Positions 49,278 through 58,885 of a stretch of DNA of 64,000 nucleotides are shown piece after piece. The notes under the pieces are model-generated. The model saw only the letters and a list, made by a program, of their open reading frames with translations, did no database searches and was not told the origin of the DNA. The position numbers were made by a program, and so were the translations under genes. The stretch is from Phaeosaccion multiseriatum (taxonomy: Eukaryota > Ochrophyta, other classes): the NCBI GenBank assembly GCA_965112735.1, contig OZ218960.1:434001-498000 (forward strand), given 5' to 3'. Position 1 is the first letter of the stretch, and each line of letters starts with the position of its first letter.

Positions 49278-50170
49278 GTGATGACGATGATGGTGATGGC
49301 GATGGCAACACCCCGCGGTGAGAAGGCGACTTTGATGAAGACTGTTCCTGCTCCATGGAAGTGGTTGTCTTGTGCTCGACGACGATGGAGCACGAGGGAG
49401 GGAAGCAATCAAGAACGCCCCTTTCACGCCTCCCCACGAACGTGCCTCTCCTCTCTCACCACACCCCTTCGGTCAGTCGTGGCCAAAGGGATGACGGACG
49501 TGAGATGGAGGGCGAATGAGACGGTTGCGGCGTGGTGAGTGACGTACACGAGGGGAGACTTGGGGGGGGGGCGGAGGGACGCGAGAGAGTAGCGACACTC
49601 GAGTAGAACGCGCACCTTCCTCGCCTCGTGGGGTCGAAGGGTCTGGGAAGGGGCATCGAGTGGCCCCACCACAGTCTGGCAGGATGGCAGTCTAGGCGAG
49701 CCCCGAGTCGACGGCCGACGTAGGCGTTCAGTCGTTCAGGGCAGAGCAAAGCGTGACCAAGCGACCTGGTAGAGAGGGTAGAGGGTAGACGAGCTAAAGA
49801 AGTAACCGTCCGTCAAGTATTCAAAACCCTAACCCTTGAAGCTAAGTCTGCGTGGTACCGTGGAGGGAGCGCGACAGCCCAGGAGGTGGAGGAGGAGGAG
49901 CAAAGGTCCTGATTTGAGAATCATGGAGCCGAAAAACTAAACCGTTTGGAAATGAAAGCCTGATAATTTCCAGGCTCTTCCAGGAGGCACATTCAAAAAC
50001 GGCTCCAGACGAGGGTTTCCGACCTTATTCTAAGCGGGTTTCCGAGACTGTATACGCGGTGAGTCTGGGAGGGCCCAAAGTCTCACCCTTACGTAAGGAA
50101 AAAATAGCCATCACCCCTAATATTAAGGGGTGTGACGGTTCGGAGAGTTCACACTTGGGTTTATTACGAG
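48378..50170. other. Transition region; GAT array, no supported gene
   Basis: Starts with a CT-rich stretch and a GATATTTCGACATGG region. A plus frame (48761-49321) encodes Arg/Glu-rich sequence ending in an Asp run from a GAT array (49217-49276), and minus frames read the same DNA as His or Ser runs. None has a domain, so I do not call a gene. At 50112-50132 a 6-base stem (CACCCC/GGGGTG) encloses the loop TAATATTAA. Confidence 0.45.
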
Positions 50171-50985
50171 ATTGGCATTTGACTTGATTTAAGTATAGAA
50201 AAACGGCATGTAAGATATCTGGCAAATATCGATATATTCGATTTTAATGTGCCATGCTTCTGGTGACGTTTCGATGCCTTTTCCGGAAGGAGGGTATAAA
50301 GTGCGTCTGTACTTTAGTCGCAGCAATAGTAGCAGCAGCAGCAGCAGCAGCAGCAGCCCCTCTCCTGTACAGAGTCACGTTGCTCTCCACCTAGGATAGG
50401 AGTAGCCGCATGGACAAGGTAATAGCAACCCCAAAGCCAGCCTGGCAGCCAGCCTTGTCTCTATTAGCTTTATCCGTGAGCCATCCTAAACGACCAACCT
50501 GCTGGGAGGTGAGTGAGAAACGGGCCACGCACCGTTTCTCACCGTACTTGCCTGGGCCTGGGCCATTGACATAATACTGACTTTCAACATCCCGGTCAGC
50601 CCTCCCTGCGCTTCTAACATCCCCCTGAACTAAACTATTGCGTGTCCCCACGCAACTCAAGCGGGTGCGCCGACTAAAAGCCTCCATGTTGCTTCCAATA
50701 AAAACGGATGAGAAATATGCAAAACTCCCCCAGGTGTGTGCGCCCGCTCCTCCAACACACACCCTCCTGTATTGGTGAGAAAATCCCACGACTCAAACTC
50801 ACCCACACAGGCTCACCATGACTCAAACTCACCCGCGCAATATCTGTCTCCACTCCTACGCGCCACCAGCTTTGCCAAAGCCTCATTGCGCACCACTAGT
50901 GCGGACTGCTAAAGTGTTTACTGATGTGCCTACAAGGCACCCAGACAGTCCCTAAAGCAGCCTTGCGAGACTGAGGGGACCCATG
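50171..50985 (-). mobile_element. Dispersed repeat family, copy A (inverted orientation)
   Basis: Read on the minus strand from 50985: GCAAGGCTGCTTTAGGGACT through GTGAGTTTGAGTCGTGGGAT, a TGTTAGAAG/TGTTGAAAG pair, TCAATGGCCCAGGCCCAGGC and GGCTGGCTTTGGGGTTGCT to about 50380. It aligns over about 600 bases with plus-strand 59947-60590, with roughly 10-20% difference by eye. Further 3', to about 50171, it may include TGACTCTGTACAGG, an AGC run and, on the plus strand, a TATA-like GGGTATAAAG (50293). No coding sequence is seen. Confidence 0.7.
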
Positions 50986-51099
50986 GGGGAGGTGGTGATG
51001 GTGATGATGGTGGTGAAGAGGGGGTGGGACAGGCGATAGGATGATGATGATGTGGATGATGATGATGATGATGTGGATGATGATGATGTGGAGCCCGTT

Positions 51100-51166
51100 C
51101 TCACCATATCTGCCTGGGCCTGGGCCATTGACATATGGACCATCTAATCTGAGGCCTTCCAACAGC
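51100..51166 (-). mobile_element. Dispersed repeat family, 5' fragment
   Basis: On the minus strand this begins TGTTGGAAGGCCTCAGAT and runs through TATGTCAATGGCCCAGGCCC to GTGAGAACGGG, matching the first 65 bases of the 237-base repeat at 58886. It is flanked by a GAT/ATG array (50990-51090). Confidence 0.75.
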
Positions 51167-51179
51167 ATCGCCCGCCTCT

Positions 51180-51266
51180 GTTAGAAGTCGTGCTTTTGCT
51201 AGACTGGTACCTACCCTCTGAATTCAGACCGGGAGGTACCAGTCTAGCAAAAGCACGACTTCTAAC
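51180..51266. repeat. Perfect 32-bp inverted repeat (hairpin)
   Basis: The arms 51180-51211 and 51235-51266 (starting GTTAGAAGTCGTGCTTTTGC) are exact reverse complements separated by 23 bases. A further partial copy, GCACGACTTCTAACA, lies at 51379-51393. The arm begins TGTTAGAAG, like the starts of the dispersed repeat family, so this may be a head-to-head pair of element ends. Confidence 0.9.
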
Positions 51267-51682
51267 AAGCCCATTGCTAGAAGTCGAACCCCCCCCCCCA
51301 CCGCACATAGTGGAGAGAAGTAACTCGCAGTCTGGGAATCAGACTAATGGGTCAGCAAGCCAGCAAGCCGGTTTCTTTGCACGACTTCTAACACCTCCTT
51401 CTAAAGAGGGATGCCGATACGGAGTCGGCCGCCAACGACGGGCGTCGGGCCATCCACATGATATGAGAGAGTAAGCCTGCCAGCGCATTTCCGATTCTTA
51501 GGGCACTTATCGTGTTTGGTACCAGTGTCTGCGCAGTAGGTACCACGGGGTTCTCTGCTGTACACTTACGTGCTGCAGGAGGGACAGCAGATGTCTCTGA
51601 CTAGTGCGTATGTTAACACACCTGCACTCTCGCCATTCCCCAGTATGCCACTCCACCAGGGTGTTTCCCACAACGATGTGTT

Positions 51683-51863
51683 AAGAGTCACGTTGAGGAC
51701 GACACCCTCCTCCTTCCTTAGCCAGCCTTGTCTCTATTAGCTTCATCCACGAGCCATCCCGAACAATCAGCCTGCTGGGAGTGAGTGAGAAACAGGCCAC
51801 TCACCGTTTCTCACCGTATCTGCCTGGGCCCGGGCCACTGAAAACACTACTGACTTTCAACAG
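51683..51863 (-). mobile_element. Dispersed repeat family, copy B
   Basis: On the minus strand: TGTTGAAAGTCAGTAGTG, GGCCCGGGCCCAGGCAGATA, GAGACAAGGCTGGCT, then CAACGTGACTCT. It is a diverged and partly deleted relative of copy A. Confidence 0.7.
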
Positions 51864-52575
51864 ATGACGACGTCATTAAAGTTCTTCTACGCAATTGCTA
51901 CGGCTACCGAGACGCGGTTGCCAGCCCTCGCACATGGGGGAAGACAAAGCCACCGGCCCCGCCCGGTGTAGCTCTCGAACGTCAAACCTCCCACCCTCGC
52001 CGCTTCCCATCGGAGCTGCACAGGCCCAGGTATGTAGCCGCTCGATACCATCAGCCATCTGCGCCAGCTACGACACGGGAGTTGGGTGGGCTGCCCCACA
52101 GGAGCGATACACACCTGATCGGCGAAGATGACAGCAAGACGGTGGGTGAAAATCGAGGGATGGAGGGACCCGGCAACTGCCCAGACCTCGAACATACCCC
52201 TTCCTCCCGCCCCCGTCGCTGTTCGATAGGACTCCACGCTAAGGAAGGACAGCGACCCACCCGGGGCCTCCCCCTCTGCCAAGCAGTTCACCCACGCTCA
52301 CCTTCATTGAAGTTTCTGATTACTGTGACATCAATTTCGCTGGGGAAGAGCGAAGAGCGTGCAAAGAGCAAGCAGACGAGGAGTGTCACGAGTGTAAGAA
52401 AAGGACATATCGACGCAACAAGAGGCGAGATGGGAAGTTGCTGACACACACCTGTAAAACATTGTCCCGGTAACATACTAAGCCCGTTGGACAGGTCACA
52501 AAATACAGTCTTCACGGGGGTTTACACTACACCTGCTCCTGTTCACAGGAGACACTCTGCGCAAAAACCTAAAAC
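51864..52575. other. Unassigned sequence in mobile region
   Basis: About 700 bases of unique-looking DNA. Minus frames at 51887-52291 and 52288-52515 are open, but I recognise nothing in them. The second has a hydrophobic stretch (ICPFLTLVTLLVCLLFA). Confidence 0.4.
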
Positions 52576-53073
52576 CTACCCCGTCGTAACACTACCGTCT
52601 CTAAAGCAGGGCAATGGCAGACACCTGGAACATATTCCCTCGCGTGAATACTTTCTTACGCGTTGGACATGTGCGATAAACTTATCCACAGGAAGTGTTC
52701 CCTTCATGAAGTTACAAGTCCTGCAACAAGAAACACAGTTGTCGTCATCATCATGATCTACACCGGTATATTCCTTACAGCTTTCGCGCTCCTCCTTTGA
52801 CCATCCACCACAGTAGTGACATGGAGCAGAGGTTATTCGTTGGAAGCTGGTCTTAGTGATGTGTACCTTTATCCCACGGCGCGCTGCTTGCGTCAGAAAA
52901 ACGCTCCTGCACTTCTTCGCTGCATATGTCTTGTACTTGAGGGTCTTCCGGTAGCGTCTCTTCTTCAAGGCAAGAGCGCGTTGGGGATCCAATGCCGTGG
53001 CTTCTAGACGGCATCTTCTCCCCCTTCCTGGAAGGTCACATCCATTTGTGAGTATTTCGGATTCAAAGGTCGC
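52576..53073 (-). pseudogene. HNH endonuclease-like gene, 5'-truncated at a transposon boundary
   Basis: A minus-strand open frame with no usable Met. The downstream part reads ALALKKRRYRKTLKYKTYAA, then PCHYCGG, YTGVDHDDDDNCVSCCRTCN and FMKGTLPVDKFIAHVQRV. The CxxC ... GVDxxxxxNxVxCCxxCNxMK pattern is that of HNH endonucleases common in giant DNA viruses and their integrated relatives. The frame is open upstream to a stop at 53074-53076, immediately before the left inverted repeat (53077), so the 5' part seems to have been cut off by that element. Origin by transfer from a virus is possible but not shown; a non-AUG start cannot be excluded. Confidence 0.6.
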
Positions 53074-53536
53074 TCACGTCAAGGGGCATCGGGTGCCGTC
53101 CGCTGGCCATCCAAAAAGTCGTTACGTTTCTGGGACGTGCCATCTGGGACGTCCAGTGGACGTCCGTGAGAGCAGGGGCGTGAGGGGGACGTCCGAAAAA
53201 CCAGACGTCCTCTGTACGTCCTTGGACAGGGTGGACGTACCCGGTACGTCCACCATGTCCTGCACGCACCCCGGACGTCCACTGGCCGTGCGTGCTGGGG
53301 ACGTGCATTGGGTCTTGTCCGTGCCGTGTACGTGTGTGTGTGTGTGTGCGTGTCGGTGAAGGCACGTGCTTGTATACCTCAGGTGGGGGCGCAACCTCGG
53401 CGTGGACTGTGCCACGACCATTGTGTAGACTAGAACAATTGATATTAGTATGCATTGCAGTAGACTGCTTACGAGGCGGAAGGCGAAGTTAGAGTGTGCT
53501 CTGTCTACGACTGCCGTTCCGATGTGAGTGGCGTGC

Positions 53537-54507
53537 TTAGCGGCTCTCGTCTTCTGGGAGAAGAGGGGCTCCGTTACGGAACCGCTGGGGCGCTCGCCGC
53601 TGCCTCCTCCTGCCCGTGGGTTCGGGGGCCGGCTTGACCTTGGAAAGCCTGCGCTTGTTGCTCCCAACTTTTTTGGCCTTCACCAACTTCTCCTTCCCTG
53701 CCCCCATTCCGGCCGTATTCGCCCGCTTGTGCTCCGCCCCCTCCTCCTGCTGCTGCTCGCCTGTCCTCTTCTGTCTTCTCGCGTTGGGGCCGGAGGTTAG
53801 AGAAGAGAGAGGTGTATCCGAGTTTGGTCCATCATCTCCTCTGAGACGAGCCCGCCTCTCACGTGGCTCATGCGCTTCTCCCACGGCTCCTCCCCGCTCC
53901 TCACTGCCTTTCTGCCTACCCCCCCTGCGCTGCTTCTCGGCCGGCGGAGCTTTTGTGTTGGTATCCTCGGCCGATGTTCGAAACTTCACGGAGACCTCTT
54001 CGTCCTCCGTATCCGACTCCTCCGCCTCCCCCCCCCGCCGCCTGCTGCTGCAGCTCCTTTCCCCTCCCTCGTTCCTTCGCTGTCGTCTCGCCTTGCTTCG
54101 GGGTCATTTCCCTTCTGGCCTCGGCCCGGAGGGTGGAAGACGGAGGCCTGCGTTGCCACCCCCCCCTTCGTCCCGCTGGATGGCTGGGCGCCCCCTGTCG
54201 CTCTCCTTCTCAGACACGGAACTCCCAAGTCTTCGCTCCCCTCGTCGGTGGACGACTGTCCTCCTCTTCCTTCTTCGTCCTTAGTCGAAGGAGAAGGTCT
54301 CGCGAGGGGGTGGGGCCACAGTTCGTGGGGTCTGCCCCCGGAGTTGGTGGGTGCTGGCCCCCCCTGGAGTGCACTTGGATCAATGTCGGGTTGATCCGTG
54401 GCTATGAAATCGTCACACAGGGCCTGGAGTGCCTATACAGGAGTCTCGGGCATCTCCGTGGCTCCTTCATCGTCAAATGTATCACATGTGTTATGGTCGT
54501 CTGCCAT
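53537..54507 (-). pseudogene. Broken retroelement-like ORF (stop and frameshift)
   Basis: Read from the Met at 54507 (MADDHNTCDTFDDEGATEM), an in-frame TAG follows after PETPV, then the frame is open through TDQPDIDPSALQGG and a charged, Pro-rich region. Near a run of G at about 54030 the reading must change frame to continue as EDTNTKAPPAEKQRRGG, ending RRQRRAPQRFRNGAPLLPED. The RRAPQRF word resembles the spacer after retroelement integrase domains. The assignment is weak; the decay is clear. Confidence 0.4.
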
Positions 54508-54949
54508 GTGCGGGGGCGGGAGGCGGCGGGAATGGGGGGGCGCGGGGGGTCGGAGTTGGGTGAGTACGTCATGTTCCACATCTTCGTCTCCTGCTTCGGT
54601 CTAAACATGCTTCCTCGCTTCCTGTCATATGTGCCCCTGCCCTGCACGCCTGGCCTACTCACCTCCATTGAACCGGGTTGACACGGGAGTACATCTAAAC
54701 ATCGCGATTGGACGCCCATCCGAGTTGCTGTATTGCTGGCCGACTCGATACCGATTCTGATGTAGCCCTTGGTAAAACTGTGGCGGAGGCGCGAGGAAAG
54801 GGGGGGGGGGGGGGGGCATGGAGTGGTACCGGTTAGTGTGATGTATGGGAAGTGGGCACAGGCGCGGTTGGGCGGGCGCAGTCTGATCATCCCTCCTTAT
54901 CTCTCATGCCCTCCCTCACCATGAAGATTGGCCCATTTCTCCATCCTCG

Positions 54950-55384
54950 CTAAAGATATTCTGATCCCACGTCCTGCCGGTCTGGTTGCCTTTCGGGCGA
55001 AGTCGATTCCTCCGTGTATGCGCGGGGGAGTGTACGTAACGCTAGGGCGGTTCCCCTGAGTTGATTCCCATCCAGCGCCGAAACTTGTTGTCTCATGGCG
55101 GCGGAAAAGCGGGCCCTCTCATCAATATCATCCAGTCTGGCTCTGGCTGCGTCAATCACTGCCTCAAGCGCAGCTGCAGTTCTTGGATCAAAAACGCCCT
55201 GTCGGAGGGGTGTGGAGATGCAGTCTCCTCCGTTGCCGTCGGCCCCCTCATCGCCAGAGGGTGGACTGTAGCCTGGACCCCCTCGCCTGGCAACACCAAC
55301 AGCAAGCAGCAGCAACGGCAACAGCACTGTGATCAGGTTCATTTCAACAGCCAACAGGGGTGGAGGTCCCGTAGCGTCGGGCAA
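54950..55384 (-). CDS. Hypothetical secreted or membrane-anchored small protein
   Basis: A frame of 144 codons; an internal Met gives MNLITVLLPLLLLAVGVARR, a convincing signal peptide, followed by a Pro/Gly region and a helical stretch (AALEAVIDAARARLDDIDER and QQVSALDGNQLRGTALALRT). It lies inside the 5.1-kb inverted-repeat element. No family recognised. The lack of low-complexity repeats and the ordered signal peptide favour a real protein over a chance frame. Confidence 0.4.
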   Translation of the reverse strand: MPDATGPPPLLAVEMNLITVLLPLLLLAVGVARRGGPGYSPPSGDEGADGNGGDCISTPLRQGVFDPRTAAALEAVIDAARARLDDIDERARFSAAMRQQVSALDGNQLRGTALALRTLPRAYTEESTSPERQPDRQDVGSEYL

Positions 55385-56768
55385 GAGGCAGGTGGCTAGG
55401 TACGGAGGTGGCGTTCATGGAGGCGACAGTAGGGGCGGGACATTATGGAATCACCCCTCAGACTCACCGTCACCGTCGCTCATGGTGATGAAAGCAAGCA
55501 GGAAAAGTATGAAGGACGATGATGCCGGCGGTTGGTATTACTCTTAGAATACCGTTACTCTTTTTTTTTCAAGCCCATAATCGTCAACGGCGAAAAGCGA
55601 GTCCAGTGCAGGGGCCACAAGATGTACGCACTACCGATAGAGAGGCAGGAGAGAGGGCGAAGAGGGAGGGCCGGGTGATGGTGGTGGGTGACGGGAAGAA
55701 GCAAGTTTGATGCGGGGAGCCGAGTAGGCAGCAGCCGATACTACGGGGGAGGGGCGGCACGATGGACACGCGCATGAGAAAGCCGGTGGACGGAGGAGAG
55801 GCGATGGGTTAGGGAGCGGGGGCGCGGCGACATGACACCCTCCTCCGGGGCGGATCGGTGCGAAGGGGAGGGGGGGGGGAGGGGGGGGGGGGTAAGCAGA
55901 GGGACAAGAGGAGGAAGGGTGATGGGGGAGAGGCGAGAGTGTCGTGGAGAGGAAGGTGATGAGGGAAGAGTGGATGGTCTGAGTGCGGGAGGAGGCAGGA
56001 AGCGCGAACGATGGAGGACTTGGGACGAAAGAGGGAACAGACGGCGGATGGGCGGGTTGGAGGAAGCAGGTGCCAGGTGTGGTGGGTGACGGAGAGAGGA
56101 AGGGACGGTCGGAGGGTGAGGGTGGGGAGAGGAAGGGATGGGGGGCGAAGACGACAGTAGCATTGACAGTTGGGAGAGGGCGGGACAGGGTGTGTGGAGA
56201 CGCGATGTCTGCCTGCCGTAGTATTTATGTAGGAGGCGAGTGTCCAAAACTGACCTCCTCCTCGCCCACCCCCACACCCTCCCTCCCCCGCCTGTGCTGC
56301 ACTCCCTTCCCACGCTGAAGCCGCAGACCAGCCACTGACGGCCGTCATCGGCCTTGCCCGTCTCAGAGCACGAGGTGAGGAGGCTGGACGGAGTAGCCGG
56401 ACTTGACGAAGAGGGAGGGGAGGGTAGGGAGGGGGAGACCCAAAAGTAGGAACAAGAAGAGGGGAGTTTTTGGGGATGAGAGGGGGCAGGGAGTGCGAAA
56501 GGGAGAGGACCTGCGATGAAAGAGAGTGCACGGCCGGGAGGGTTGTTTGGGGAGAAGTATGGGATAGGCATGGTGGATGATGGCGGTACGGAGGGATGGT
56601 TGGGGAGTGAGAGCGGAGCGAGAGGGGCAGGCGGGCGAGGACGAGCAGCATAGAGTGGAGAGAGGAGAGAAAAGGAGTAGGAGAGTGCGCGGAGAAGCGA
56701 GGTCTCCCGGCTGAAGTATTTTAACAGAAGGTGCCCACGAATAACCCCTCCTCCCCACGCACCCTCAC

Positions 56769-57170
56769 TCAGATCAGCTCCTCTCTCTCGGAGCTGGAGC
56801 ATACCCCCGGTCGGCACACTCCGCTGATGTACTGCAGCACTCCGACGTTGGTGCGGTTCTGCTCCAGCTCCGAGAGACAGAGGAGCTGATCTCCCTCCTT
56901 GGCTTTGGAGAGGACCGATCCAGGCACCGCAGGCAGGTAGGTGGGAGGGCAGCAGTGCCCAGGTTGTTGGTCAAGATGTCTGCCGCCTGGTGGGCCGTCT
57001 CCACATACTCCATGGAGATCGGCTCCAACTACATCCTCATCATGGGCCCTTCTGCGCCGGCTATCGACGCAGCTGCCATGGAGATCCTCCCCCGTCTCTC
57101 CTTGAACCCCGACCCACACCGAGGCCACAGACGCTGGCGGCCGACATAGACTCCGCCCGTCCATGGGCAA
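56769..57170 (-). pseudogene. Copia-type RNase H C-terminal remnant
   Basis: On the minus strand, one frame reads RISMAAASIAGAEGPMMRM, an in-frame TAG at 57029-57031, then LEPISMEYVETAHQAADILT and NNLG. The HQAADILT word with its preceding (I/V)xMxYVxT strand is the hallmark of the end of Ty1/copia RNase H (QxADILTKxL). The internal stop and missing remainder show decay. Confidence 0.5.
56772..56891. repeat. Imperfect 29/31-bp inverted repeat with 60-bp loop
   Basis: GATCAGCTCCTCTCTCTCGG (56772 on) is repeated inverted at 56861-56891 with a two-base indel. It could fold into a long hairpin at the 3' end of the copia-like remnant. Confidence 0.85.
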
Positions 57171-58199
57171 GAGGTGTGCACATTCGACGGAATAGCTGGG
57201 CGGGATGGGGAGCGAAGGTCGAACAGAATAAAAGGAGGGTGGACGGACGAGGCAGGGCCCAAGACGAAAGAGGGCGCCACCGGGCTAGATGGAGAAAAGG
57301 GCAGACAGAGGGGTCTTGCAGGATGGCTTGGTGGGTGCAGCAGAGCGGCGTGGATGGAGGGTATGTTGGAAATTTTCGGGGTAACAAGTGACTGACGCGG
57401 CGAAGCTGACCCCACGGCTATGACGACCCAACCATAGACGAATGAGTATACACGAACACCCCCCCCCCCCCCCCACATCCGTATGCACAACGAACCCCGC
57501 CTCGACAGAGCATAGCTTGGCGTAGGAGGAGGGAGAGGCGACAGTACAAGAGGAGACGAGTGAACGCACACGGAATGAAGCAGAGAAAGTGGCGCGGAGA
57601 CGTACGTCGAAATGAAGGGAGACAAGGCGGCCTGTCAAGCCCCTGACGGGGGGGCCCGACGCATTTCCAGTAGCACATCTGCCAGCCCCCCCCCCCCCCC
57701 CCCCCAGTAACACGCCACTGGCCGCCGGCTGGTAGCAGGTAGCACGTTGGCTGCAGCCGGCTGGTAGCAGATAGCACGCCGGCTGTGAGCAATACTAGCA
57801 GGTAGATAGTAATTGGTCCGCTACTGTCCCGGGGACGTACACAACCGCTGTGTGATGTTTTGAAAGTCAATGTATTATCCAAACCCAAACCCAACCAAAC
57901 ACCGCGCCCGCTGTTCTCGGCTTCACGCCCCTCCGCCACCCGGCTCACACGCACGTCCCTGGGACGTCCACTTGCGCCCGTGCGGGGGACGTCCACACGC
58001 GTTCTCGGCCAAAGCACGACCCGTCTAATGTACGCGCCTCGGACAGGCGCCGCTCGGACGTCCCGGGAACGTCCGAACGTCCCGGAACGTCCTTGGGTTT
58101 TTGGACGTTCCGAGTACGCCTCTTACCATGGCGTCCCAGAAACGTAACGACTTTTTGGATGGCCAGGGGACGGCACCCGATGCCCCTTGACGCAAGCAA

Positions 58200-58885
58200 T
58201 TTGTGTGCGTACTACATTACTTTTAGACAACCATAGATGGCACTTAGACCTATATAAGATTTCTTCGTTATCCCATATGCCTCTAAATATGAAAATGCTG
58301 CACGCTCAGCGCTCTAACCATATGCCTCTACTTTTGTGCCTCTACACTGTACAATTTTTCCTCCGGACCGGCTCCACACCGTCTTTTCGTGTATAGAAGT
58401 AAGCCCCCCAGTTTACACAGCAAAGTGTGCAGCAATAAGTACGTGCTTTGCAGTGTGCCTGATGCTCTTCATCTCTTCCTTACCCTTACCTATCTGTTAT
58501 GCCGCCAAGCCTTTTTTTTTTTCTCCTTACGCGGTTCCCCCTTCTCCTGTTCCTGATATGTCTCTTTTGTAGCGGACGTCGAGTCTTTCGTGTTCCCATC
58601 CACTTCCTCCACGCGGCACGTGCTGCCACCAGCACTTGAAGAAGTAGCCCTTGCAGTGAGGACGAGCAGTTGCCCTTGCAACAGCAAGCGTGGGTGTTGT
58701 GCCTGCAAGAGAGGACTTGATACAAGGTAAGCGGGCTGCCTTCTCCTCCTGTGTTTTCTTTCCTTCAGGCTTCAAATCTTTCTTCACTATGACCATTATT
58801 AAATCTCTTCGTCTCATCCTTAAGTGGCCGCCTTTACCTCCTGTGTTTTCTCCTTCAGGCTTTAATCTTTCTCCTTTCCCCCTCC
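58200..58885 (+). mobile_element. Diverged repeat related to the Helitron-flanking segment
   Basis: Shares blocks in the same order with 61948-62345: ATAAGATTTCTT, AAATGCTGCACGCTCAGCGC with TCTAACCATATGCCTCTAC, TTTTCCTCCGGA, and later TCGAGTCTTTCG with CCACTTCCTCCACGCGGCA. It starts with ATTACTTTTAGACA (58216) and CATAGATGGCACTTA. The blocks GCTTTAAATCTTTC and TTTCCCCCTC at its end recur at 60636-60950. Confidence 0.6.

Larger units (their letters stand above)
53077..58192. mobile_element. 5.1-kb element bounded by 61-bp terminal inverted repeats
   Basis: Left repeat 53077-53137 and right repeat 58132-58192 are reverse complements with about one mismatch (outer end CGTCAAGGGGCATCGGGTGC). Inside each end lies 150-200 bases rich in GGACGTCC/GGACGT words that are similar in content but not alignable base for base, as in transposons with many subterminal transposase-binding sites. 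The interior holds degraded retroelement-like coding debris and one signal-peptide ORF, but no recognised transposase. I see no clear target-site duplication. Either a non-autonomous DNA transposon or two separate inverted copies of a smaller element would fit. Confidence 0.65.

Noticed and set aside
48167-49427. Long minus-strand frames rich in Ser, Pro and His antisense to the DUF2993-like 3' end
   Set aside because: They overlap real coding sequence and a GAT microsatellite, and contain no recognisable domain.
55741-56817. 358-codon Pro/Ser-rich minus-strand frame
   Set aside because: Composition follows a GGGA-rich plus strand; alternate frames are also open, and internal segments look like diverged duplicates. 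No domain.
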